A DNA stretch of 24,989 bases from Scatosoma sp045660225 (GCA_045660225.1 JAZRDK010000011.1:1-24989), one strand, 5' to 3'. Shown: positions 9,467-16,375, counted from the first letter of the stretch. The notes: generated by a model not told the origin, from the letters alone. Program-made: numbers and translations.

Positions 9467-9495
9467 TTTATTTTCGGCGCAATATTATATATAAT
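9467..9495 (+). promoter_or_regulatory. Probable promoter of the cdaA operon
   Basis: A perfect TATAAT (9490-9495) lies in a TA-rich stretch; 17 bases upstream is TTTATT (9467-9472), a weak -35. Another TA-rich register could also serve as the -10. Confidence 0.55.
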
Positions 9496-9512
9496 AATAC
9501 AAGACGGTAAAT

Positions 9513-9531
9513 CGCCAAGCTATGCTTGGCG
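9513..9531 (+). promoter_or_regulatory. Hairpin in the cdaA leader
   Basis: A perfect 8-bp stem, CGCCAAGC with GCTTGGCG, around a TAT loop, ten bases before the AGGGAG ribosome binding site. There is no U-tract. It follows the 11-mer ACGGTAAATCG (9504-9514), which is shared with the helicase 5' UTR. It may affect message stability or translation (inference). Confidence 0.5.
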
Positions 9532-9552
9532 CGAAATAGAAGGGAGATGGAC

Positions 9553-10425
9553 ATGGAAATGCTTTTGGCAATGAACAGTTTTACACAGTTAAAAGACAGC
9601 GTCGTGCGTTTCTTTACGGAATTCAACGCATTGTTCGCCGTGGAAATTTTGCTGTTCTTTATTATGATTTTTTTCGTATCCAAAGTACTTCGTGACAACG
9701 ACGCAACGAAACTCATGCTCGTGTATTGGTTTATGGTCGTTGCAGGGGTATGTATGCGCGTGTTTGATTCAATGATTATGACCGCGCCGTTCTTCCTGTT
9801 CTACGTGATGTTGGTTTCGGCGGTGATGTTGCTGTTGTTTAGTGGCGAAGTCAAAAAGTATATGTGGGACGTTCATACGTCGTCGCCTTCGCGCGGTGCG
9901 GAAAAGAGCGCGGGCGGTATGGAAGTCGTTTCGCAGGCGGAAACCGAACGCTGTATGACGAACATCGTCAAAGCGTTGCAAAATATGTCGAAGAACAACG
10001 TCGGTGCGTTAATCGTGTTGTCGAAAGGCAGTTTGCCTAAACAAGTATTGCAAAGTGGCGTCACCATTGACGCGGAAATTTCTACCCAGCTGATGGAAGG
10101 TATTTTCTTCCCGAAAGCGCCTTTGCACGACGGGGCAATGGTAATTCATAGACATAAGATACAGGCGGCAGGTTGTTTCTTGCCCCTGACGCAAAAGACG
10201 AGCTATCCCAAGGAATACGGCACGCGCCACCGTGCGGCGATTGGGATTACGGAAGTGGCAAACGTCATCTCGTTGGTCGTTTCTGAAGAAACGGGGATTA
10301 TTTCCATCGTCAAACAGGGCAACGTCACAAGATACGCGGACACGGATATGCTCCTGGATGCGTTGAAGGATTATTACTGGCAGGAAATGCCGTTGACGGA
10401 TAAGAAGACCAGCTTTAGGAGATAA
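9553..10425 (+). CDS. cdaA: Diadenylate cyclase CdaA (c-di-AMP synthase, membrane-bound)
   Basis: 290 residues from ATG 9553, chosen because AGGGAG (9541-9546) lies six bases upstream; a TTG-started extension from 9526 would put the start inside a leader hairpin. Three N-terminal membrane helices (about 27-46, 53-72, 78-97) are followed by the DisA_N catalytic domain with the diagnostic DGA (193-195, in LHDGAMVIH) and RHR (225-227, in GTRHRAAIG) motifs. Known CdaA enzymes condense two ATP to c-di-AMP, which controls potassium and osmolyte transport and cell-wall homeostasis. In Bacillota cdaA is usually followed by cdaR and glmM; here the cdaR position holds only a 34-residue ORF whose ribosome binding site overlaps the cdaA end, and glmM is absent. 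Confidence 0.95.
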   Translation: MEMLLAMNSFTQLKDSVVRFFTEFNALFAVEILLFFIMIFFVSKVLRDNDATKLMLVYWFMVVAGVCMRVFDSMIMTAPFFLFYVMLVSAVMLLLFSGEVKKYMWDVHTSSPSRGAEKSAGGMEVVSQAETERCMTNIVKALQNMSKNNVGALIVLSKGSLPKQVLQSGVTIDAEISTQLMEGIFFPKAPLHDGAMVIHRHKIQAAGCFLPLTQKTSYPKEYGTRHRAAIGITEVANVISLVVSEETGIISIVKQGNVTRYADTDMLLDALKDYYWQEMPLTDKKTSFRR

Positions 10426-10429
10426 GGGT

Positions 10430-10534
10430 ATGAGATTTGGACAGTTTTTGAAAAACGTATTCGTATCGAAGTTTTGGATTAAAGCCGTTTCGGTTTTGTT
10501 GGCACTTTTCGTCGTTTTGGCGATGAACCTTTAA
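10430..10534 (+). CDS. 34-aa single-helix membrane peptide in the cdaR position (possible CdaR remnant)
   Basis: A small ORF starts at ATG 10430. AGGAG (10417-10421) lies eight bases upstream and overlaps the end of cdaA. The product begins MRFGQFLKNVFVSKFWIKAV and continues SVLLALFVVLAMNL: a short basic N-terminus and one hydrophobic helix (about 18-33), then a stop. This resembles the opening of CdaR/YbbR proteins, where an NNWxLKLLSLLLAIxLW-like anchor precedes several extracytoplasmic YbbR repeats; no YbbR repeat follows in any frame before the aspartate kinase begins 31 bases later. It may be a minimal CdaA-binding anchor or a decayed cdaR. The ribosome binding site, tight spacing and hydrophobic pattern support translation. 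Function is inferred from position. Confidence 0.7.
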   Translation: MRFGQFLKNVFVSKFWIKAVSVLLALFVVLAMNL

Positions 10535-10565
10535 GAAAAAAGAAATTCAGCCCAAAGGAGTTTGT

Positions 10566-11891
10566 ATGGGTATTAAAGTATGTAAATTCGGCGGTACGTC
10601 GATGGCAAGCGGAAACGTAATCCTTTCCGCTGCAAAAATTGTAAATTCTGACCTTGAAAGAAGGTACGTCGTCGTTTCCGCGCCCGGTAAGCGTTTTAGT
10701 GGCGATATTAAGGTTACCGACCTTTTGTATCAATGCTCGGATGAGTTTGAAAGCGGAAACCTTCAGGCATTTAAGGAAACGTTTGATAAAATTCGCGTCC
10801 GTTTTATGAACATTGAAACGGAGCTTGGCAAAGACGTTGCGATGAAAGAAAGTTTGGACGTCGTTGAACAGGAAATTTTAGGCGGTGCAGGCCGAGATTA
10901 TTGCGCGTCGAGAGGCGAGTTTTTGGCAGGCAAAATTATGGCTGCCGTTTTGGACGTTCCGTTTGTGGACGCGACGGAATTCGTTCGCTTTGACGAAAAC
11001 GGCGTGCTTGCGCAAGAGGAAACGTTTAAGCTTGGCGAACAGGTGTTGTCTAAGTACGAACGCGCGGTAATCCCTGGGTTCTACGGGCTTGGCGCAAACG
11101 GCAAGGTAAAGACGTTCTCGCGTGGTGGCGGTGATATTTCCGGCTCGATTGTGGCGCGCTCCGTAATGGCGTCGTTGTATGAAAACTGGACGGACGTAAG
11201 CGGTTTCTACGCTTGCGACCCCCGTATCGTCAACTCGCCGAAGTGGATTCCTGAATTGACATATCAAGAACTGCGCGAACTTTCGTATATGGGCGCAAAC
11301 GTTTTACATAGCGAATCGATTTTCCCTGTAAGAAGTGCAGGGATTCCCATCCGCATTTGCAACACCTTCCGTCCCGAAGACGCAGGTACGCGTATTGTAA
11401 AAAATTCGCAACGCACCGTCCGTAACTACACGGTTACGGGGGTTGCGGGTAAGAAAGGGTTTACGTCGATAACCGTTGAAAAATCGTTTATGAACGCGGA
11501 AGTCGGTTACGTAGGCAAAATTCTTGAAATCGTCCGTCAAAAGGGGATTGCCTTCGAGCATTTGCCTTCCGGTATTGACGGGATGTCGCTCGTCATCGAC
11601 GACGCGTTTTTGAAAAACGGCGTCTTGGACGCGCTGATGGAAGAAATCAAAGCGCAACTTAATCCCGATAGAATTTACACCCACGAAGGGATTGCTTTGG
11701 TTGCGACGGTTGGTCACGGTATGGCAAAGAGCGTTGGTACGTCCGCGCGTCTTTTCAAGGCGTTGTCCGAAGCGAATATCAACGTCAATATGATTGACCA
11801 AGGCCCTAGCGAATTGAACATTATCGTCGGCATTGACAATGCGGATTGCGAAAAGTGTATCCGCGCTATTTACGAGGAATTTTTTAACTAA
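10566..11891 (+). CDS. Aspartate kinase
   Basis: 441 residues. The amino-acid kinase domain opens with KFGGTSMA (7-14) and carries SRGGGDISGS (RGGGD at 186-190; most family members read RGGSD) and the aspartate-binding region. Two ACT domains form the C-terminal third (from about TVTGVAGKKGFTSITVEKS; the second includes LSEANINVNMIDQGPSELNIIVGI). It phosphorylates aspartate, the first step to lysine, diaminopimelate, threonine and methionine; the ACT pair is where lysine or threonine inhibits relatives. The ORF is monofunctional, with no homoserine dehydrogenase part. Start ATG 10566 with AAAGGAG (10554-10560). It sits in the cdaA transcript and is followed after five bases by the hydrolase gene. 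The isozyme class (lysC or thrA type) cannot be decided here. Confidence 0.93.
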   Translation: MGIKVCKFGGTSMASGNVILSAAKIVNSDLERRYVVVSAPGKRFSGDIKVTDLLYQCSDEFESGNLQAFKETFDKIRVRFMNIETELGKDVAMKESLDVVEQEILGGAGRDYCASRGEFLAGKIMAAVLDVPFVDATEFVRFDENGVLAQEETFKLGEQVLSKYERAVIPGFYGLGANGKVKTFSRGGGDISGSIVARSVMASLYENWTDVSGFYACDPRIVNSPKWIPELTYQELRELSYMGANVLHSESIFPVRSAGIPIRICNTFRPEDAGTRIVKNSQRTVRNYTVTGVAGKKGFTSITVEKSFMNAEVGYVGKILEIVRQKGIAFEHLPSGIDGMSLVIDDAFLKNGVLDALMEEIKAQLNPDRIYTHEGIALVATVGHGMAKSVGTSARLFKALSEANINVNMIDQGPSELNIIVGIDNADCEKCIRAIYEEFFN

Positions 11892-11896
11892 CGATT

Positions 11897-12727
11897 ATGA
11901 AACAAATTACGATTTCTTTGAAAGAACATTATCCTTTTTTACAAGGCGGTACGTTGGAAGGATTGACGATGTCTACACCCTGGGACAATGGTAGAGAGTA
12001 TAAACGTCCCGCAGTCATCGTCGTGCCCGGCGGTGCGTATTATATGACCAGTCGTCGCGAAGGCGCGCCTATTGCGTCCGCGTTCTACGCCCAAGGGTTC
12101 CAAGTGTTCGTTTTGTGGTATATGGTTGCGCCCGACGGCGTGCGCTATCCCGAACAGCTTTTGGAATTATCTTCCGCCGTAGATTACGTAAAAAAGCACG
12201 CCGACGAATTGTGTGTAGATAAGGACGAAGTGTTCGTCGTTGGGTTCTCCGCAGGCGGACATTTGACGGCGAATTTGGCGGTAGATTATCAAAGCGCAAG
12301 CGCGCTTGCAGGTGTGCCGATTGACGCAAAGCCTACGGCAGTAGGGCTTGGTTATCCCGTTATTTCCGACGCCTACGGACACGTTGGCTCGTTTGAATAC
12401 CTTTTGCAAAACTATTCGGGCGAAGAAAAGCAAGCGCTTATGAAAAAGGTGCGCCTTGACAAACTCGTTACGAAAAAGACTGCGCCTGCGTTTATTTGGA
12501 CGACGACAACGGACCAAACCGTACCCGCTGAAAACTCTTTGCGTTTTGCGTTGGCGCTTGCAAAGAAAGGCGTTTCGTACGAATTGCACGTGTACCCCGA
12601 AGGAAAACACGGACTGTCGACGGGGCGTTTCGACGTCAACGACGAAGTGCCTGAAATGCAAAAAATTTCGAGATGGACGGGAGATTGCGCTGCATATTTC
12701 CGTCGGTTTACGAAAGAAAAATATTAA
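11897..12727 (+). CDS. Alpha/beta hydrolase, acetyl-esterase / BD-FAE-like
   Basis: 276 residues with the full catalytic set of a small esterase: the oxyanion-hole segment VPGGAYY (about 43-49), nucleophile elbow GFSAG (Ser118), acid Asp206 (in TTTDQTVP) and His238 (in EGKHGLSTG). It has no signal peptide or membrane helix, so it is cytoplasmic. The closest described group is the xylan/acetyl esterase and BD-FAE-like family, which removes acetyl or feruloyl groups from sugars; the substrate cannot be read from sequence. ATG 11897 follows the aspartate kinase stop by five bases with no good ribosome binding site (GAGGAA is about 20 bases upstream), suggesting translational coupling. It ends the cdaA transcript before a strong terminator. 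Confidence 0.85.
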   Translation: MKQITISLKEHYPFLQGGTLEGLTMSTPWDNGREYKRPAVIVVPGGAYYMTSRREGAPIASAFYAQGFQVFVLWYMVAPDGVRYPEQLLELSSAVDYVKKHADELCVDKDEVFVVGFSAGGHLTANLAVDYQSASALAGVPIDAKPTAVGLGYPVISDAYGHVGSFEYLLQNYSGEEKQALMKKVRLDKLVTKKTAPAFIWTTTTDQTVPAENSLRFALALAKKGVSYELHVYPEGKHGLSTGRFDVNDEVPEMQKISRWTGDCAAYFRRFTKEKY

Positions 12728-12730
12728 GAT

Positions 12731-12758
12731 AAAAAGAGCGACCACGTCGCTCTTTTTT
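12731..12758. terminator. Bidirectional terminator between convergent genes
   Basis: A 12-bp stem AAAAAGAGCGAC / GTCGCTCTTTTT with a CAC loop, A-run on the left and T-run on the right. It serves the hydrolase on the plus strand and the deacetylase on the minus strand. Confidence 0.92.
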
Positions 12759-12762
12759 TATT

Positions 12763-13650
12763 TCAATTCGTACCTGCCCCCGTCTTTTTACGTGCACGGA
12801 TGTACACCTTGCCACGCTTTAAGGGGCAATTATGCAATTTGGACAGTTGGGAAACATTGACGATTTGATATCCGTCCGCTTTTAAGGCAGGTAACAGCGT
12901 TTTTAACGCCTCCACCGTGTTTTCATATCCGTCGTGCATCAATACGATTGCGCCGGGGAAACGTTTGGAAAACACGCTTTCCACAATCTCGTTTGCAGAA
13001 ACGCCCGTCCAGTCTAACGTGTCGATGGTCCAATCGATTAAAGGGGTTTTACTGCAACTTTTCACGTCGTCGTTGGTTGCGCCAAAGGGGGTGCGTAAAA
13101 GGTGATAGGGCTTGCCATCCGCCTTTTTTAACATTTCGTCCGTGCGTTCAATTTCTGCAATAACGCGCTCTTTAGAAAGTTTGGTTAAGTCCGCGTGCGA
13201 GTAGGTGTGGTTACCCAATTCAAAACCGAGCGCACAAGCGACGTACAACAAATGTTCGCTTTGCGTGTCGATAAGATTGCCGTTAAAAAAAACGGTTGCG
13301 GACGCTGGGCAGTCAGGGTTTTTGTCGTTGAAATCGGCGTATACGGCGAAGATGTTTTCCATCGTTCGTGACGGCGCGTCGTCGAAGGTGAAGGCAATAA
13401 ATTTTTTGTTAAAATCAATTTTCGAAACGTCTACGTTTGCAACGTCCCATACGTCCGTTGGTTGGGGTTTTTGCGTCGTTTCGTCGGGTTGGATGGGGGC
13501 AGGGTTGGGTTGAACGCTGTTTTCCGCCTGCTCAATTTGTGTTTCCGTGGACGTGCTTTCACCTGTGTTTTCGTTTTGCATACCGCAAGAAGAAAAGAAG
13601 ACTGTCAAGGCGAAAACGGGCGCTATACGGCGAAGAAATAAGTATGACAT
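12763..13650 (-). CDS. Polysaccharide deacetylase (NodB domain), probable lipoprotein
   Basis: 295 residues. The N-terminus has basic residues, a hydrophobic stretch and FFSSC (Cys22), an imperfect lipobox, then a Ser/Thr/Gln/Pro-rich linker (about 25-68), so the enzyme is probably anchored outside the membrane. The NodB motifs are complete: TFDDAPS (catalytic Asp90, metal Asp91), HTYSH (His148, His152), RTPFG (Arg186), DWTIDTLDW (206-214) and LMHDG (His239). Relatives deacetylate peptidoglycan N-acetylglucosamine (lysozyme resistance) or N-acetylmuramic acid; the exact substrate is not decided. The C-terminal KTGAGTN is encoded by the GGGGGCAGGTACG motif. Upstream I see no good ribosome binding site or promoter, so the start is less certain. 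It diverges from the NahK-like gene. Confidence 0.85.
   Translation of the reverse strand: MSYLFLRRIAPVFALTVFFSSCGMQNENTGESTSTETQIEQAENSVQPNPAPIQPDETTQKPQPTDVWDVANVDVSKIDFNKKFIAFTFDDAPSRTMENIFAVYADFNDKNPDCPASATVFFNGNLIDTQSEHLLYVACALGFELGNHTYSHADLTKLSKERVIAEIERTDEMLKKADGKPYHLLRTPFGATNDDVKSCSKTPLIDWTIDTLDWTGVSANEIVESVFSKRFPGAIVLMHDGYENTVEALKTLLPALKADGYQIVNVSQLSKLHNCPLKRGKVYIRARKKTGAGTN
12769..12784 (-). repeat. GGGGGCAGGTACG motif, site in the deacetylase gene
   Basis: On the minus strand GACGGGGGCAGGTACG; these 16 bases are identical to the site in rnr at 18313-18328. It is in the sense direction and encodes the last residues of the deacetylase. Confidence 0.75.
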
Positions 13651-13714
13651 ACTAAAAGTATCTGTCTTTTGTCGTTTTTTATGCGGAAGGGTGCGTTAAA
13701 AAAAGAAAAACACC

Positions 13715-13743
13715 TTGACAAAAGGTTGGGGGTATGCTATACT
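13715..13743 (+). promoter_or_regulatory. Near-consensus promoter of the NahK-like kinase gene
   Basis: TTGACA (13715-13720), a 17-base spacer and TATACT (13738-13743) with TGC (13735-13737) as extended -10. This is one of the best promoters in the window. Transcription would start near 13750, giving a leader of about 124 bases. Confidence 0.88.
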
Positions 13744-13770
13744 TAAATGGATGGTTTGTTAAAATACTTA

Positions 13771-13853
13771 AATTCCGCCTAAAAGGTATCAGATAGCTGT
13801 TGCGGTGGCATAGGTATAAATGTTACCGCCGACGCGTTGGGTGGAATTTTTTT
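13771..13853 (+). promoter_or_regulatory. Structured leader RNA of the NahK-like kinase gene
   Basis: A closing stem pairs AATTCCGCC (13771-13779) with GGTGGAATT (13840-13848, one G-U). It encloses a second hairpin, GCGGTGGCAT (13802-13811) with ATGTTACCGC (13820-13829, two G-U) and loop AGGTATAA. The closing stem runs into a T-run (13847-13853), like an attenuator, and the AGGAG that follows (13854-13858) lies 15 bases from the ATG. I do not recognise a known riboswitch class. The fold is seen by eye only. Confidence 0.45.
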
Positions 13854-13873
13854 AGGAGTTTCAAAATTCGGTT

Positions 13874-14977
13874 ATGGTTGAAAGTCAAATTAAGGCTGTT
13901 TGTCAAGAGTTCGGCATACGAGGAGAATACCGTGCGTTTGAAGTGGTCAACAGCGGGCATATTAACACTACGTACAGGGTGTATTATTCCCGTGACGGCG
14001 AGATGAAGGATTATATCCTGCAACGCATAAACACCTACGTATTCCGCGACCCTGTGGGCGTAATGGAAAATATTTCGTCCGTAACGGAATTTATCCGCGC
14101 GAAGATTAAGAAAAAACAAGCCACGGCAAAACGCAACGTGTTGCATTATTTAAGGGCGAAGGACGGTACGTATTACTTTCAACCGACCCCGGAAGAATTT
14201 TGGCGTTGTTGCCGTTATATCGACGATTCCGTTTGTTTTGAAAACACCGACAATTTGACGGTGATTGAAGAATCGGGCAAGGCGTTTGGCGAATTTCAGT
14301 TGTACCTGTCCGATTTCCCCGTGGAAAACTTGAATATCGTAATTCCGCATTTTCACAATACGGTGCTCCGCTATGAAACGTTTAAGCAGGCGATTCAAGA
14401 GGACGTCGTTTCGCTTGCGGATTCCGTAAGGGACGAAATTGAAGGCTATTTGGCGTTGGAAGATATCGCCACAAAGCCGTATAAATTGCAAAAACAGGGT
14501 GTTTTACCCCTTCGCGTTACGCATAACGACACGAAAACCAGCAACATTTTGTTTGACGCGTACACGTACGAGCATTTGTCTGTCATTGACTTGGATACCG
14601 TTATGCCGGGACTGGTTGCTTTTGATTTTGGCGACGCGATTCGCGTTGCAGGCTCGACCTGTGCCGAAGACGAACGCGACCTTTCCAAGGTGGCACTGGA
14701 TATGGAAAAATACGAGGCGTTTACGCGTGGGTTCGTGACGACGCTTGGTAAGGCGGTGACAAAGGAAGAAATCGATTCCTTGGCGCTTGGCGCGGTGGCG
14801 ATGACTGTCGAGTGCGGTATGCGGTTTTTAACCGACTACTTAAACGGCGACAAGTATTTCAAGATTCATTACCCCGACCAAAATTTGGTGCGCGCAAAGT
14901 GCCACTTGGTTTTGGCAAGAGATATGATTGCGAAATTAGACGAAATGCAAAACATCGTGGAAAAATATCGACAATAA
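13874..14977 (+). CDS. NahK-like sugar 1-kinase (aminoglycoside phosphotransferase fold)
   Basis: 367 residues. The protein-kinase-like fold is shown by the N-terminal nucleotide segment VVNSGHINTTYRVYY, the catalytic loop HNDTKTSNILFD (His217, Asp219) and the metal-binding DLDTVMPGLVAFDFGDAIR (Asp239, Asp241). The last block closely matches N-acetylhexosamine 1-kinase (NahK/LnpB, about 359 aa), which phosphorylates GlcNAc or GalNAc at C1 in the lacto-N-biose pathway. No lacto-N-biose phosphorylase or sugar-nucleotide genes are adjacent, so the substrate remains open; generic annotation would be APH-family phosphotransferase. Start ATG 13874: no other in-frame start follows the TAG at 13853, yet AGGAG is 15 bases away, an unusual gap. 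It is a single-gene unit with a strong promoter, structured leader and its own terminator. Confidence 0.8.
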   Translation: MVESQIKAVCQEFGIRGEYRAFEVVNSGHINTTYRVYYSRDGEMKDYILQRINTYVFRDPVGVMENISSVTEFIRAKIKKKQATAKRNVLHYLRAKDGTYYFQPTPEEFWRCCRYIDDSVCFENTDNLTVIEESGKAFGEFQLYLSDFPVENLNIVIPHFHNTVLRYETFKQAIQEDVVSLADSVRDEIEGYLALEDIATKPYKLQKQGVLPLRVTHNDTKTSNILFDAYTYEHLSVIDLDTVMPGLVAFDFGDAIRVAGSTCAEDERDLSKVALDMEKYEAFTRGFVTTLGKAVTKEEIDSLALGAVAMTVECGMRFLTDYLNGDKYFKIHYPDQNLVRAKCHLVLARDMIAKLDEMQNIVEKYRQ

Positions 14978-15005
14978 AAAATCGGCGGTTAGTCCGCCGA
15001 TTTTT
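14977..15005. terminator. Bidirectional terminator after the kinase gene
   Basis: A 12-bp stem, AAAAATCGGCGG with CCGCCGATTTTT, loop TTAGT, with A-run and T-run on either side. It serves the kinase (plus) and the small membrane peptide (minus), whose stop codon touches it. Confidence 0.92.
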
Positions 15006-15093
15006 AATTTTTGTTTGCTTTGAAAAGCGCCATAATTACGACGCCCACGTTTCCGCCTACAAAAAGACCTACGCCTAAACCCCACCAAAACAT
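15004..15093 (-). CDS. 29-aa membrane micropeptide (DUF3789-like)
   Basis: A minus-strand ORF of 29 residues. It begins MFWWGLGVGLFVGGNVGVVI and continues MALFKANKN. One glycine-rich hydrophobic helix (about 3-23) is followed by a short basic tail. A perfect AAAGGAG (15102-15108) lies eight bases before the ATG, a possible extended -10 (TGG then TATAAA, 15136-15141) lies about 45 bases before the start, and the terminator at 14977-15005 closes the unit. Length and pattern (MxxWxLGxFxGGNxGxxxxALxxA) recall the tiny DUF3789 proteins of Clostridia and their phages; this match is by memory of the pattern. Function is unknown. Confidence 0.75.
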   Translation of the reverse strand: MFWWGLGVGLFVGGNVGVVIMALFKANKN

Positions 15094-15207
15094 ACCCGTT
15101 TCTCCTTTTTTCAAAGTATTGCCAAAGCATCGTCTTTTATACCATATTCTCAGCACTTTTTTTTCGTGACTTGGATATAATAAAGGGAGCGAAAAAAGGG
15201 GGAATAT

Positions 15208-15867
15208 ATGCGGATTGGGTTTATAGGACGGGGGCAGGTGTCGAATTATGCCGAGAATTTGGGTGACGGCACGGACGTTTTAGTGTTTGGTTTTGACGGG
15301 AAAACGGAAATTTCGTACGAAAAGGAATTGAAGGGAGAAAGCACGTTTTTTGAAGACGCCACGCGCCTTTCTAAACGTGAAAATAACGTCGTCGTTTGTG
15401 GGTGTGTGACGGACACTTTAGGGATTCGGCGCAAGTCCGCGTTGGTTGCGGTGTCGGGGAAATTGCTTGGTGTTTCGGATATGCTAAACGCCGTTGACGG
15501 CGAATTTGGCGCAGGCGCAGGTCTGCGCGTGTACGATACGAAGGTGGGGAAAATGGGGGTCGTGGTTGCGGAAGATTTATGTTTTCCCGAAACGGCGCGT
15601 GTGCTTTCCCTTTGTGGCAGTGATTTTATCGTTTGCCCGTTTGGTATTGCAAACGACAACCTGCAAAAGACGTTGGTTTGCGCCAACGCCTATTTTTCGG
15701 GTACGCCCGTGTTCTTTTGTGGAAACCGCACGTGCATGGTTGCCGAGCCTACGGGGGCGCTAGTATTTTCTTCGCCACATAGCCCCGTGTATTTCGATTG
15801 CGTAGCGAAAAAAGAATATCATTTAATTGAGACGCGCAGGAAAGGTAGCTTTGGCGCGCGCGCGTAA
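15208..15867 (+). CDS. Nitrilase/carbon-nitrogen hydrolase-like protein, catalytic Cys missing
   Basis: 219 residues, shorter than typical family members (260-300). The nitrilase fold is recognisable: RRKSALVAVSGKLLGVSDM holds the catalytic-lysine region (Lys85), and KMGVVVAEDLCFPETARVLSLCGSDFIVCP is the nucleophile region. Active enzymes read C-[YW]-[DE]-xx-FPE here; this protein reads A121-E-D-L-C-FPE, so the nucleophile position is alanine and the nearest cysteine (125) is four residues later. It may be a non-catalytic binding protein, or use a different mechanism. Start ATG 15208 with AAAGGGGG five bases upstream; TATAAT at 15176-15181 is a likely -10 without a clear -35. It forms a single-gene unit; the downstream hairpin has its U-tract on the other strand only. 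Confidence 0.7.
   Translation: MRIGFIGRGQVSNYAENLGDGTDVLVFGFDGKTEISYEKELKGESTFFEDATRLSKRENNVVVCGCVTDTLGIRRKSALVAVSGKLLGVSDMLNAVDGEFGAGAGLRVYDTKVGKMGVVVAEDLCFPETARVLSLCGSDFIVCPFGIANDNLQKTLVCANAYFSGTPVFFCGNRTCMVAEPTGALVFSSPHSPVYFDCVAKKEYHLIETRRKGSFGARA
15227..15239 (+). repeat. GGGGGCAGGT motif, site in the nitrilase-like gene
   Basis: GACGGGGGCAGGT, 13 bases identical to the deacetylase and rnr sites, then diverging to GTCG. Sense orientation, codons 7-11 of the gene. Confidence 0.65.
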
Positions 15868-15895
15868 AAAAACCGCCACAAATCTTGTGGCGGTT
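15866..15895 (-). terminator. Terminator of the rnr-smpB transcript
   Basis: A perfect 11-bp stem AACCGCCACAA / TTGTGGCGGTT with a three-base loop. The A-run at 15866-15872 becomes a seven-U tail on the minus strand. It starts six bases after the smpB stop. Confidence 0.88.
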
Positions 15896-15900
15896 CACGC

Positions 15901-16353
15901 TTAAAAGCCTGCGTTTTTAATTTCTCTATCCACCGAGCGTTTTACGTCACGCTCTGCAATAGATTGTTTTTTGTCGTAGGTGTGTTTACCTTTACAAAGG
16001 GCGATTTCCATCTTGATAAGCGCGTCCTTAAAATACATTTTTAACGGCACCAGCGTATAGCCTTGGCGGTTGATTTTGCCGGCAATTTTTGCGATTTCGC
16101 TTTTATGCAACAAGAGTTTTCTATCACGGCGCGTGTCTTTCGTCGTAAAACCGTCCGTCTTGTCGTACAAGGCGATGTGCATATTTTTTACGGAAACGTC
16201 GTTGCCCCGTACGAAACAAAAACTGTCGTTCATATTCACGTTTCCAAGGCGCACCGACTTGATTTCATTGCCCTGTAAAACAATGCCTGCCTCGTATTTT
16301 TCTTCGATAAAATACTCAAACGAAGCGCTTTTATTCGTGGTGATAATTTTCAT
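15901..16353 (-). CDS. smpB: SsrA-binding protein SmpB
   Basis: 150 residues from ATG 16353 (MKIITTNKSASFEYFIEEKYEAG...), the usual length. The frame remains open to 16452, but the conserved N-terminus and GGAG seven bases upstream (16361-16364) fix this start. Family landmarks: EAGIVLQGNEIKSVR, NMNDSFCFVRG, RDRKLLLHKSEI, GYTLVPLKMYF, CKGKHTYDKKQS and the basic C-terminal tail AERDVKRSVDREIKNAGF. SmpB binds tmRNA and brings it into stalled ribosomes for trans-translation. The gene lies 22 bases downstream of rnr; RNase R degrades the non-stop mRNAs released in this process, so the pairing is functional and is common in Bacillota. The tmRNA gene (ssrA) itself is not in the window. Confidence 0.96.
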   Translation of the reverse strand: MKIITTNKSASFEYFIEEKYEAGIVLQGNEIKSVRLGNVNMNDSFCFVRGNDVSVKNMHIALYDKTDGFTTKDTRRDRKLLLHKSEIAKIAGKINRQGYTLVPLKMYFKDALIKMEIALCKGKHTYDKKQSIAERDVKRSVDREIKNAGF

Positions 16354-16375
16354 AACGATACTCCAAATAATTCGT

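Noticed and set aside
9526..9552. TTG start for cdaA nine codons upstream
   Set aside because: That codon lies in the 3' arm of the leader hairpin and has no ribosome binding site; AGGGAG points to ATG 9553.
13747..13782. An 11-codon ORF at the start of the kinase leader, as a leader peptide
   Set aside because: Its ATG lies at or before the expected transcription start, has no ribosome binding site, and shows no run of regulatory codons.
15850..15866. GCGCGCGCGCG run at the end of the nitrilase-like gene as a possible Z-DNA or slippage tract
   Set aside because: Short, and accounted for by the codons for GARA at the C-terminus; too little to support a claim.
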